Assembly (NCBI RefSeq): GCF_002081825.1
Contig: NZ_MUKU01000009.1
Span: 62,001-126,000 of the forward strand
Length of the DNA: 64,000 bases
DNA from: Chromobacterium haemolyticum
GTDB taxonomy: Bacteria; Pseudomonadota; Gammaproteobacteria; Burkholderiales; Chromobacteriaceae
Reading direction: 5' to 3'
Below the pieces are notes generated by a model. The model searched no databases, was not told the DNA's origin, and saw only the letters and a list, made by a program, of their open reading frames with translations. Position numbers and translations under genes: made by a program. Shown here piece by piece: positions 52,247 through 59,786 of the stretch (positions within the stretch are counted from its first letter, which is position 1; each line of letters starts with the position of its first letter).

Positions 52247-52270
52247 GCGGGCGCGCGTCGTCGCGCCCGC
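52247..52270 (+). terminator. GC-rich hairpin after flhA
   Basis: GCGGGCGCG-CGTCGT-CGCGCCCGC forms a 9-bp stem 29 bp after the flhA stop. No T tract follows, so termination efficiency is uncertain. Confidence 0.45.
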
Positions 52271-52689
52271 ACGCCCTTCGCATGATATGCGAAATTACAA
52301 CACCCCCACTCCTGCGCCCGCCGTCGCCTTCATTTCTTAAACATCCCCAAATAATCAATCCTCTAGCGGCTGAGATTCGGACATGACCCGCTAAGGCAGA
52401 GGCATAATCCAGCCCGGATCTGTACCAAGGAACAGGTTTCAATCTGTATGCCTAATTTTAAAATGAAAGCCTTTTTTGCATTTTCGGCGAAAACTTTTCG
52501 CAAATTTTGCAAAATCTGACTAATATCGGCTAAAACCTAAAGTAAAGCGTCGACGTGCCCGCCCCTGCCCGGAAGGCCATCCGCCTTCCGCTCGCCGCCG
52601 CCGATAATGAACAAAGACAGCAGCCCTCCGCCCGCGCCGGCGGCAAGCTGCGGACCAGAACGACCCGATAGTCGCCCTACTCCAAAGAC
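52271..52689. promoter_or_regulatory. Upstream region of the BetR-REC gene with tandem palindromes
   Basis: GCGAAAA-C-TTTTCGC (52487-52501) is a perfect palindrome, and GCAAA-T-TTTGC (52500-52510) overlaps its end. They lie about 190 bp before the regulator start in an AT-rich block. They are candidate operators for a dimeric HTH protein, perhaps the BetR-type regulator itself. No ORF is supported in this stretch. Confidence 0.4.
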
Positions 52690-53559
52690 ATGCAAATGAC
52701 ACAGAACAAGCCAACCACGGAAATCATCAACGCCAATATCCGCACCCATCTGGAGCAGCGCGGTCTGGCGGAGTCTCAACAGGTCAGCCTGATCGAAGAA
52801 GTGCTGGGCCTGAGCGCGTCGCAAACCTACCGCAAGCTCAACGGCAGCAGCCAGTGGCAGCTGGGTCAATTGGAGAAGCTGGCGCAATACCTGGGCCTGC
52901 CCACGTCCGAACTGCTGGTGTCGCAGGACAACCGCCGGCCGGTGCGGGTGCCGGACGCCGACCTGATCCCGGCCATCCTCCACCTGACCGACCACACCGA
53001 GGAAGCCCATTGCTGGATACAGCTGGGCGACGTGGTGCAGGACGATTCCATCTCGCCGCTCTTGCTGGCGCGTCGTCAGGGCGACAGCTGGCACGTGTAT
53101 CCGGGCAGCCACGACCGCTGCATCAACGGCCACGAAGTCACCTATCTGGCGGTACAGCCGCCCAAGCGCGCCAACAACAAGCGCTTGCTGGTGGCGGTGC
53201 TGGACGATATGGACGCCGACATCCTGGCCGCGGTGCTGGTGCGCCAGGGCCTGTTCGCCCTGCCCTACGAATCCCCGTCCGAACTGCTGGCCGCGCTGCC
53301 GCACGAGGAGTTCGACGCTTTCGTGCTGGACTGGGTGCTGGGCGACGAGGACTGCATGAAGGTCATCGAGACCATACGCCAGCGCTCGTCCACCGTGCCC
53401 ATCATCGTGCTGACCGGCCATGCGGAGGAATACGAATCCGCGCTGCAGCAGGCCTTACGCATTCAGGGCGTCTACTACATCGGCAAACCGACGCCGGGCT
53501 CCATTCTGGCGTTGCAGATCACCAATGTGGTCACCGCCGCCCACGATCTGGAAGTCTGA
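52690..53559 (+). CDS. BetR-type HTH protein with C-terminal response-regulator receiver domain
   Basis: The product is 289 residues. The N-terminal 70 residues form a Cro/C1-like HTH of BetR type (ANIRTHLEQRGLAESQQVSL; LGLSASQTYRKLNGSSQWQL). Residues about 165-285 are a receiver domain with the acidic pair (VAVLDDMDAD), phospho-acceptor Asp (FDAFVLDWVLGDED), Thr in IIVLTGH and Lys in YYIGKPTPG. DNA binding at the front and REC at the back is the reverse of common response regulators. It converges on a hybrid histidine kinase 220 bp away, a possible partner. The stop TGA lies in the CTGAG flank of a MITE copy. Confidence 0.82.
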   Translation: MQMTQNKPTTEIINANIRTHLEQRGLAESQQVSLIEEVLGLSASQTYRKLNGSSQWQLGQLEKLAQYLGLPTSELLVSQDNRRPVRVPDADLIPAILHLTDHTEEAHCWIQLGDVVQDDSISPLLLARRQGDSWHVYPGSHDRCINGHEVTYLAVQPPKRANNKRLLVAVLDDMDADILAAVLVRQGLFALPYESPSELLAALPHEEFDAFVLDWVLGDEDCMKVIETIRQRSSTVPIIVLTGHAEEYESALQQALRIQGVYYIGKPTPGSILALQITNVVTAAHDLEV

Positions 53560-53710
53560 GAACCTGTTTACGATCTGCTCCGCTACTGCGCTGCGGCGAT
53601 ACAGCGTTGAAACCAAGCTCAAAAATGCTCATGTACCACGTGTACATTCCGCTTTTTCGCTCGTTTTCGCCTTGTCTCGCCTTGGCTCGCGAGATGTTGA
53701 ATAGGCAGCT
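53559..53710. mobile_element. MITE-like element after the BetR-REC gene
   Basis: It begins AGAACCTGTTTACGATCTGC directly at the stop codon (flank CTGAG, 53556-53560). It runs through GCGATACAGCGTTGAAACC and the core ATGTACCACGTGTACATTCC. The right end (GAGATGTTGAATAGGCAGCT) is decayed. About 150 bp. Confidence 0.8.
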
Positions 53711-53737
53711 GTTCACTATCGCCGCGGCGCGGCATTG

Positions 53738-53770
53738 AAAAAGCCCTGGAGGACATCCAGGGCTTTTTTG
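53738..53770. terminator. Bidirectional rho-independent terminator between BetR-REC and the kinase
   Basis: The stem AAAAGCCCTGGA/TCCAGGGCTTTT has a GGACA loop, T tract on the plus strand (TTTTTTG) and T run on the minus strand. It lies between two convergent genes, 12 bp beyond the kinase stop. Confidence 0.85.
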
Positions 53771-53781
53771 CGCGACGCGGG

Positions 53782-55584
53782 TCAAGCCCGCTTGCTGACC
53801 ACGGTCAACATCTGCCGCAATTGACCGGCGTCGAAGGGCTTGGCCAGGATGCCGGCGAAGCGGCTCGCGCGCGGATCGTCAAAGGCCTCCGGATAAGCGC
53901 TCATCCCAACGACGGCGGTATGCTCGGCGCGCAGGCCGTTCCAGGCCCGCTCCGCCACCTGGTAGCCGCTGTCCGCGCCCAGATGCATATCCAGCAGCAC
54001 GGCGTCGAAATCGGCTTGCTCCAGCGCCCGTTCCGCCAAGGCCGCCGTCTCCGCGGTGGCCACCTGATAGCCGTCGCGCTGCAGCAACTCGGCCAGAGTG
54101 TCGCGAATGTCGGCGTCGTCGTCCACGATCAACACCGATTGCGAGCCCGGCGTCTCCGCCGCCTGCACCGGTATGCGCACGGTGAAGCAGGCGCCCTTGC
54201 CCTCGGCGCTGTCCAGCGCTATGCAGCCGCCAAACAGATTGACCAGCTCCTTGACGATGGACAGGCCCAGCCCGCAGCTGCCGGCGCGTCTATGCTTGCC
54301 CTGGATGAAAGGCTGAAAAATACGCTGCTGGTACTCCAGCGGAATGCCCACCCCGGTGTCGCGCACTTGCAGCACCAGCTCGTGATGGCCGGTGGCGCGC
54401 AGGCAAGACACGCTGACCGTGACCGTGCCGCTATCGGTGTAGCGGATGGCGTTGGACACCAGATTGCCCACGACCTGACGCAGCCTGACCTCGTCCAGCA
54501 GCACCGTCGCCGGCAGCGGCCCGGCCTGGTAATTCAGCGCCAGGCCCTTGGCGTCGGCCAAGGGCCGCATCACATCCATGGTGGCTTGCAACACCTCGGC
54601 CAGCGGCATCGGTTGCGGATTCATCCGCAGCTTCATATTGCGGATGGCGCTGATGTCCATGATGTCGTGCACCTGGGCGGATAAATGCGACACGCTGGTT
54701 TTCAAGCGCTGCAAGGCGGTGCGCGCGGTTTTCTGGCCGTCCGCCACCGGCTCCAGCAATTCGATGCAAACCTGCATCGACTGCAAGGGGGAACGGATCT
54801 CGTGGCTCAACGTGGCCAGGAAGGTGGTGCGGTCCAGCTCCATCGCCACCGTGGCCTGGTGCGCGGACTGCTCCTTCTCTAGCAAGGCCTGCTTGGCGCT
54901 GGCCAGACGCTTGACCGAGCTATAGCGCGACAGCAGCAAAATCACGGCGCAGATCACGCCCCACAACACCGACTGCAGATACAGCACATTGCTGCGCTGT
55001 CGGTCCAGATCCTCCAGCCGCTCGGTGCGGCTTTTGACCTCCGCCACCCTCGCCTCCACCGCGAAAGCCATCAGTTGCGGCCGCAGCAGGTCGATGCGCT
55101 CCAACAGCGCCGGCACCGAGGCCAGCGCAGGATGGCTAAAAGCGGGATCGTTGAATAATTGCTGGTAATCCACCACCAGGGTGTCGAAACCCTTCACCTG
55201 GCGCAGCAACATCTGCACCCGCACCGGCGCCGGTTCGGAAAACACATGAAAACGGCTGCTGGCCACTTCCAAGCGCCGCAACAGCTCGTCTTGCTTGATG
55301 CGGCCGGCCTGGAAACCCACCAGCGCGGACTTGGCGCGCTCCATTTCCAGCTGGAATTGCGCCACCGACCAATACAAATCCTCGCTGCTGTTGGCCACTG
55401 AATTGACCTTGCCCAGCTGGCTGATGCTGTAATACATGCCGCCGGCGGCGGTGATCAGCACCAGCAGGCCCACCCATAGCATGCGCCGGCCTTCCGGCCA
55501 GCCGCCCCAGCCGGAAACCAGCCCCCGCAGGCGGCCGGCCCAGCCCGGCTCTACGCCGGATGACGCTTGATTGTCCTGGTTCAT
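53782..55584 (-). CDS. Hybrid sensor histidine kinase with C-terminal receiver domain
   Basis: The product is 600 residues. Two TM helices (LWVGLLVLITAAGGMYYSIS; LYLQSVLWGVICAVILLLS) enclose a periplasmic helical sensor region of about 150 residues. Then come the H-box (TFLATLSHEIRSPLQSMQV, His phospho-site), N-box (VVGNLVSNAIRYTDSG), G-boxes (DTGVGIP; CGLGLSIV) and a receiver domain (VLIVDDDADIRD, LLDMHLGADSGY, LAKPF). The ATG overlaps the stop of the upstream periplasmic SUOX-like gene, so that protein is the likely input module. Its output partner may be the BetR-REC protein facing it. Confidence 0.92.
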   Translation of the reverse strand: MNQDNQASSGVEPGWAGRLRGLVSGWGGWPEGRRMLWVGLLVLITAAGGMYYSISQLGKVNSVANSSEDLYWSVAQFQLEMERAKSALVGFQAGRIKQDELLRRLEVASSRFHVFSEPAPVRVQMLLRQVKGFDTLVVDYQQLFNDPAFSHPALASVPALLERIDLLRPQLMAFAVEARVAEVKSRTERLEDLDRQRSNVLYLQSVLWGVICAVILLLSRYSSVKRLASAKQALLEKEQSAHQATVAMELDRTTFLATLSHEIRSPLQSMQVCIELLEPVADGQKTARTALQRLKTSVSHLSAQVHDIMDISAIRNMKLRMNPQPMPLAEVLQATMDVMRPLADAKGLALNYQAGPLPATVLLDEVRLRQVVGNLVSNAIRYTDSGTVTVSVSCLRATGHHELVLQVRDTGVGIPLEYQQRIFQPFIQGKHRRAGSCGLGLSIVKELVNLFGGCIALDSAEGKGACFTVRIPVQAAETPGSQSVLIVDDDADIRDTLAELLQRDGYQVATAETAALAERALEQADFDAVLLDMHLGADSGYQVAERAWNGLRAEHTAVVGMSAYPEAFDDPRASRFAGILAKPFDAGQLRQMLTVVSKRA

Positions 55585-56072
55585 CAGTTCACCACCAGAC
55601 CGTCAATCTGCCAGATCAGCTTGGCGTCCAAGGCCGGCCCCTTGGCCGAATCCGGCATCTGCTCCAGCGGATACATCAGCCACAACGGGCCGTAACGGGC
55701 TACGTTCATCGGCTGCTGGTTGAAGCGGCGGGCCAGGATGGCGCGGTACTTGACCAACTCGCCGATAGGAATGGAATAGGTATAGTCGTTGAGCGCCACA
55801 AACTGGGCCTGATGGCCGTAGGCGCCCACTTTATTGAGGATGTCCCGCACCAGCGGCCCGCTGAAAGTGGCCTTGGGCGTCCAGCTGGTGGCGGTGACCA
55901 GCGAGGTTTGAGGCAAGGCCATCAGCGCGCTTTCGCGGAATTCGTACACGCTGCGCGCCGAATCGGTGAAATGACTGATCTTGCCCGACACCACCAGCAA
56001 AACCGGGTCGTCGCCCGCCCGGCACGCTTGCGCCAGCAGGACGAAAACCAGCAAGCAAAAGACTCTCTTCAT
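55584..56072 (-). CDS. Periplasmic protein with a molybdopterin-oxidoreductase (SUOX-like) fold, no Mo-ligand Cys
   Basis: The 162-residue product has a signal peptide (MKRVFCLLVFVLLAQACRAG) and a short oxidoreductase molybdopterin-binding-like domain: PVLLVVSGKISHF, SLVTATSWTPKATFSGPLVRD, ILNKVGAYGHQAQFVALNDY, TYSIPIGELVKY, YGPLWLMYPLEQ. In true sulfite-oxidase-type enzymes a Cys near the TSW position binds Mo; the mature protein here has no Cys at all. It is therefore probably a non-enzymatic ligand sensor. The ATGA overlap with the kinase gene supports a sensory partnership. Family call from motifs. Confidence 0.7.
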   Translation of the reverse strand: MKRVFCLLVFVLLAQACRAGDDPVLLVVSGKISHFTDSARSVYEFRESALMALPQTSLVTATSWTPKATFSGPLVRDILNKVGAYGHQAQFVALNDYTYSIPIGELVKYRAILARRFNQQPMNVARYGPLWLMYPLEQMPDSAKGPALDAKLIWQIDGLVVN

Positions 56073-56140
56073 CTTGGCCAACGCTTCACTTGATTGAAAA
56101 ACCATACCGCCGCACTGCTCATCAACAGTCAGACAACTAT

Positions 56141-56278
56141 AGAACCTGTTCACGATCTCGCGAGCTAAGGCGAGACAAGACGCCGCGGTGGAAATAGCGG
56201 ATTGCGCCGACGGCGCATGAGCGTTTCGAAAACACGCTCGCCATATCGGCAACGCTCAGCAGATTTTGAACAGGTTCT
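56141..56278. mobile_element. MITE-like element, first of a tandem pair
   Basis: It has ends AGAACCTGTTCACGATCTCG and AGATTTTGAACAGGTTCT, flanked by TATAG and CTAAG. The interior is diverged from the other copies (no GTACAC core), so it is probably an older insertion. It abuts the next copy in the same orientation, sharing a single CTAAG. Confidence 0.8.
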
Positions 56279-56279
56279 A

Positions 56280-56421
56280 AGAGCCTGTTCACGATCTCGC
56301 GAGCAAGAGCGAGACAAGGCGAAAACAAGCGAAAAAGCGGAATGTACACGTGGTACATGAGCATTTTGAGCTGGTTTTTAACGCCGTATCGCCGCAGCGC
56401 AGCAGATAGTGAACAGGTTCT
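56280..56421. mobile_element. MITE-like element, second of a tandem pair
   Basis: A well-preserved 142-bp copy: AGAGCCTGTTCACGATCTCG at the left, AATGTACACGTGGTACATGA in the core, CGCCGTATCGCCGCAGCGCA and AGATAGTGAACAGGTTCT at the right. Flanks CTAAG and CTAAA. Confidence 0.85.
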
Positions 56422-56519
56422 AAAAAAACGGCACGCTAGTCTGGTGCCGGTTCGCCGCCGAAAACGGCGCTGCCCGCGGGCGCTCCGTTTCAGCGGCAGG
56501 GGTCGGCCGCGGCCGGCTT

Positions 56520-56661
56520 AGCGCCTGTTTACGATCTCGCGAGCTAAGGCGAGACAAGGCGAAAACGAGCGAAAAAGCGGAATGTACAGGTGGTACATGA
56601 GCATTTTGAGCCGGTTTTCAACGCCGTATCGCCGACGCGCAGCAGATCGTAAACAGGTTCT
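56520..56661. mobile_element. MITE-like element ending at the acyl-CoA-binding protein stop
   Basis: A 142-bp copy: AGCGCCTGTTTACGATCTCG left, AATGTACAGGTGGTACATGA core, AGATCGTAAACAGGTTCT right. The left flank is CTTAG; the right flank CTTAC contains the TAA stop of the minus-strand gene. The 100 bp between this and the previous copy hold no gene. Confidence 0.85.
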
Positions 56662-56921
56662 TACTCTTCCAGCAGACGCTTCACCACGTCCACGTATTCC
56701 TGCTTCGCCTCGTCGCTGCCCTTGCCCTTCAGCTTTTCCCAGGCGTCGAACTTGGCGCGGTTGATGAAGTCCATCATGCCCGGGCGTTCGCCGGCGGCGT
56801 CGCCTTCGGTAGCCTGTTTGAACAGCGCGTACAGTTGCAACAGAGTCTGGTTGTCCGGACGCTCGGACAGGGTCTTGACATCGGCCTGGGCCTGGGTGAA
56901 CAGAGTCTGCAGATCAGACAT
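56661..56921 (-). CDS. Acyl-CoA-binding protein (ACBP)
   Basis: The 86-residue product spans the whole ACBP four-helix domain: QADVKTLSERPDNQTLLQLY (ligand Lys/Tyr region), ALFKQATEGDAAGERPGMMD, NRAKFDAWEKLKGKGSDEAK, QEYVDVVKRLLEE. The YALFKQATEGD and KFDAWEKLKG blocks are diagnostic. It would bind and buffer long-chain acyl-CoA esters. The protein is nearly universal in eukaryotes and scattered in bacteria. AAGGAA precedes the ATG at 56921. Its stop lies in a MITE flank. Confidence 0.92.
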   Translation of the reverse strand: MSDLQTLFTQAQADVKTLSERPDNQTLLQLYALFKQATEGDAAGERPGMMDFINRAKFDAWEKLKGKGSDEAKQEYVDVVKRLLEE

Positions 56922-57050
56922 GGGAATTCCTTTGTTGAAGACCGGGACGTTGGTGCGCCCCTGATTGGAGATGTTAGCCGCCGGCAGCCAGTGCCGGAGA
57001 GCGGAATTTACCACGAACCCGCGCTGCGGTCAGCCCGCAGGCCCACACCG

Positions 57051-57764
57051 TCAGCGCTGTCCGGGCTGCGGCGTCGAAGCCGCTCCGTCGCCAGGTTCGG
57101 ACTCGATCAAAATACGTTTATAGCTCTTCACCGCGATGCCATCCTTGCGCGCCGGCGAAAACCCCGCCTGACGAAAACGCTCGAGCAAGGGCTGTTCGCT
57201 GCCGGCCGGCTGGGCGCTGACCCATTGCACCGCATCCACTTCGCCCCGCTCATTGATATAGACGCGCAATTCGATCCGGATCGCCCCCCCCGTCAAATCG
57301 GCCAGTTCAGGCAGTTCGATCGGCCGCAGCGGCACGGCCAGTTGCTCCAGTTGGCTGGCCGGATAATACAGGTCCAGACCCAAACGCTGCGGCAGTTCGT
57401 CCCCCGGCTGCGTGGCCTCCGCAAGGGGCGCAGACGCAGCGGCGGGAAGCTCAGCGGCTGGAGCCGAGGCGCTTGGCCTCGGCGCCGGCTCTGGTTCCGC
57501 CTCAAACGCCGCCTCCGGCAGGGTCTGCTCCGCCCTCGGCGCGGTCCATGCCGGCGGCGCTGCGGCCGGCTCCAGCCGCAGCGGCGGCCTGGCCGCCGTC
57601 AGACGCACGCTCAGTCCCGCCGGCTCTCCGCGCGCGCCGCCCACCGGCCACGGCGCAAAAATCGCCAGGCCATGCACGGCCAGCGAAAACGACAGGCCCA
57701 GCAAGATGCGGTCGCCGTTGGACAGGCCGCGCCAGCGCGCGCTCCAGCCCGGCCGCGCCGTCAT
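57051..57764 (-). CDS. TonB-like periplasm-spanning protein
   Basis: The 237-residue product has one N-terminal TM anchor (RILLGLSFSLAVHGLAIFAP), a long Pro/Ala/Glu-rich linker (residues 55-120) and a C-terminal domain IRIELRVYINERGEVDAVQW, SAQPAGSEQPLLERFRQAGF that resembles the TonB beta-alpha-beta domain. No exbB/exbD genes are adjacent, so a role in energising an outer-membrane receptor is only suggested. It could also be a TonB-related envelope protein without that task. Confidence 0.6.
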   Translation of the reverse strand: MTARPGWSARWRGLSNGDRILLGLSFSLAVHGLAIFAPWPVGGARGEPAGLSVRLTAARPPLRLEPAAAPPAWTAPRAEQTLPEAAFEAEPEPAPRPSASAPAAELPAAASAPLAEATQPGDELPQRLGLDLYYPASQLEQLAVPLRPIELPELADLTGGAIRIELRVYINERGEVDAVQWVSAQPAGSEQPLLERFRQAGFSPARKDGIAVKSYKRILIESEPGDGAASTPQPGQR

Positions 57765-57860
57765 CGCCGCCCGCCAGGCGCGACAACGGCCTGAGCCGGC
57801 GTCGCGAGAACGCAGGAACAGGCCGTGGAAACCCGCTTAGCGGCGCATGTCTTCATGCGC

Positions 57861-58595
57861 TCACTTGGCGTTGAGCAGCTTCTCGATATCGTCGCCATCG
57901 ATCGCGCCCGGCACCAGCTGGCCGTTGGCGAAGATCAGGCCCGGCGTGCCGGTGATGCCCAGCTTCTCGCCCAGTTGCTGAATCTTCTCCAGCGGAGTGT
58001 CGCAATTGTCCGGGCCGGTCAGCGGCTTGCCGTCGCGCATGAAGCCGGACCAGGCCGCCACTTTGTCCGGCGAGCACCAGATCTGCTTGGACTTGCGCAT
58101 CGCGTCCGGGTGCAGCTGGCTAAGCGGATAGAGGAAGGTGTAGATGGTGACGTTGTCCAGATTCTTCAGGCCTTCGCGCTCCAGCTTCTTGCAGAACGGG
58201 CAGTCCGGATCGGAGAATACCGCCAGCTTGCGCTCGCCCTTGCCGCGCACTTCCTTCAGCGCGTACTCGAACGGCAGCGACTTGAAATCCACTTTGTTCA
58301 GCTCGGCCATTTTCTTCTCGGTCAGGCTTTCCTTCTTCACCGCGTCGATCAGATCGCCGACGAAGAGATAGCTGGCGTCGGCGTTGGTGTACACCACCTG
58401 CTTATTGTCCACCACCACCTCGTAAATGCCTTTCACCGGCGTGGCGGTCACCGCCTTGACCGGCTTGCCCGGGAAGCGGCCTTCAAACGCCTTTTTCACA
58501 TCGCCGGCGTTGCCGCTGCCGGCGGCTTGCGAGCAAGCGGCCAGCGCCATCATCAGGGAGGCACCCAGCGCCAGGGACTTCAGGTTCTTCTTCAT
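57861..58595 (-). CDS. dsbC: Disulfide isomerase DsbC
   Basis: The 244-residue product has an N-terminal dimerisation domain (VTATPVKGIYEVVVDNKQVV) and a thioredoxin-like domain with the active site CPFC (FSDPDCPFCKKLE) and the cis-Pro loop GITGTPGLIFANG. It corrects wrong disulfides in the periplasm. The signal sequence ends LMMALAACSQA, a lipobox (LAAC), so it may be membrane-anchored, as for some Neisseriales DsbC. A second Cys pair (IWCSPDK, DNCDTP) is also present, as in DsbC. It is convergent with nothing and lies 24 bp after the ubiI-like gene. Confidence 0.92.
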   Translation of the reverse strand: MKKNLKSLALGASLMMALAACSQAAGSGNAGDVKKAFEGRFPGKPVKAVTATPVKGIYEVVVDNKQVVYTNADASYLFVGDLIDAVKKESLTEKKMAELNKVDFKSLPFEYALKEVRGKGERKLAVFSDPDCPFCKKLEREGLKNLDNVTIYTFLYPLSQLHPDAMRKSKQIWCSPDKVAAWSGFMRDGKPLTGPDNCDTPLEKIQQLGEKLGITGTPGLIFANGQLVPGAIDGDDIEKLLNAK

Positions 58596-58619
58596 CAATC
58601 TTTATCCTCAAGGGAAGGT

Positions 58620-59786
58620 TCAGTAACCAATTGCCTGGCGAGCGAATTGCCGCTTCAAAGGCTTCAGGCAATTGGTCAGGTTCAAGCCGGTATTGCGCAA
58701 CCAAGGCAGACCCGGCACCTTGGCCTGAAACAACTGAAACAGGCCGTCGCAGCCCAACTGCATGGTTTTCACCGCTTCGCGCCGCTGACGCTCGTAGCGA
58801 CGCAGCAACATCCAGTCTCCGGCGTCGCGCTCGCCGGCCAGCAAGGCGGCCAATTGCGCCGCGTCCTGGAAACCCAGATTCACGCCCTGGCCGGCCAAGG
58901 GGTGCACGGTGTGGGCGGCGTCGCCCACCAGCACCACCCGCTCCGCCGCCACCCGCTCCGGCTGGATCAAGCGCAGCGGAAACGCCGCCGCGGGAGTGAT
59001 AACCGCCAATGCGCCCAGCGCCCGTCCTCCGGCCGCGGCCACCGTCTCCGCCAGTTGCTCCGGCGACAGTTGCAGCAAACGCTCGGGATCAGAGCTTGAC
59101 CACACCATGGAAATTCGGTTCCCGGCCATGGGCAGCCAGGCCAGGATGCTGTCGCCGGTGAACCATTGCCGCGCCACGCCGCCGTGCGGGCGTTCGCAGT
59201 CGAAATTGGCCACCACCCCGCTCTGGCCGTAAGGCTTGACGCTGGCGTCCAGGCCGGCCTGCTCGCGCACCCAGGAGTTGGCGCCGTCCGCGCCGACCAG
59301 CAAGGCGGCGCTCAGCCGGCGGCCGTCGTCCAGCGTCAACTCCGCGCCAAGCGCGTCGGCGCTCAGCGCCTGCGGCTTAAGCCCCGGCAGACAATCGACG
59401 CCGGACGTCGCCAGACGCCGCCACAGCGCGGCCAGCAGCCAGCGGTTTTCGGCAATCCAGGCCAGCGCGTGCTCGCCGGCGTCGCTGGCGGCGAACTGGA
59501 TGCGGCCGCCGGCGTCCCCGCGCACATCCATCGCTTCAATCGCCCCCAGCCGCTCGGCGCCGGGCCAGGCGTCCAGGCTCTCCAGGAAGCGGCGGTTGGC
59601 CGGGCTCACCGCGTAGATACGCGCGTCCCAGCCCTGCTCCAGCCCCTCTAGCTGAGGCGGCCGCCCTTCGAGCAAGGCCACTCGCTTGCCCGCGCGGTCC
59701 AAGGCCAGCGCCAGGCTGGCGCCCACCAGGCCGCCGCCCACGACGATCACATCGTACTGCCATGCTTTCACATCCGCTCCCATCAA
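58620..59786 (-). CDS. Ubiquinone-biosynthesis FAD hydroxylase, UbiI/VisC type
   Basis: The 388-residue product has the FAD motif VVGGGLVGASLALAL, the internal GADGANSWVREQAG (DG motif) and the FAD-ribityl motif LVGDAAHTVHPLAGQGVNLGF. It hydroxylates the aromatic ring of a polyprenyl intermediate (C5 in UbiI, other carbons in UbiF/UbiM); the exact position cannot be read here. It overlaps the preceding UbiH-type gene by 4 bp, as in the pepP-ubiH-ubiI operon of enterobacteria. Confidence 0.87.
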   Translation of the reverse strand: MMGADVKAWQYDVIVVGGGLVGASLALALDRAGKRVALLEGRPPQLEGLEQGWDARIYAVSPANRRFLESLDAWPGAERLGAIEAMDVRGDAGGRIQFAASDAGEHALAWIAENRWLLAALWRRLATSGVDCLPGLKPQALSADALGAELTLDDGRRLSAALLVGADGANSWVREQAGLDASVKPYGQSGVVANFDCERPHGGVARQWFTGDSILAWLPMAGNRISMVWSSSDPERLLQLSPEQLAETVAAAGGRALGALAVITPAAAFPLRLIQPERVAAERVVLVGDAAHTVHPLAGQGVNLGFQDAAQLAALLAGERDAGDWMLLRRYERQRREAVKTMQLGCDGLFQLFQAKVPGLPWLRNTGLNLTNCLKPLKRQFARQAIGY

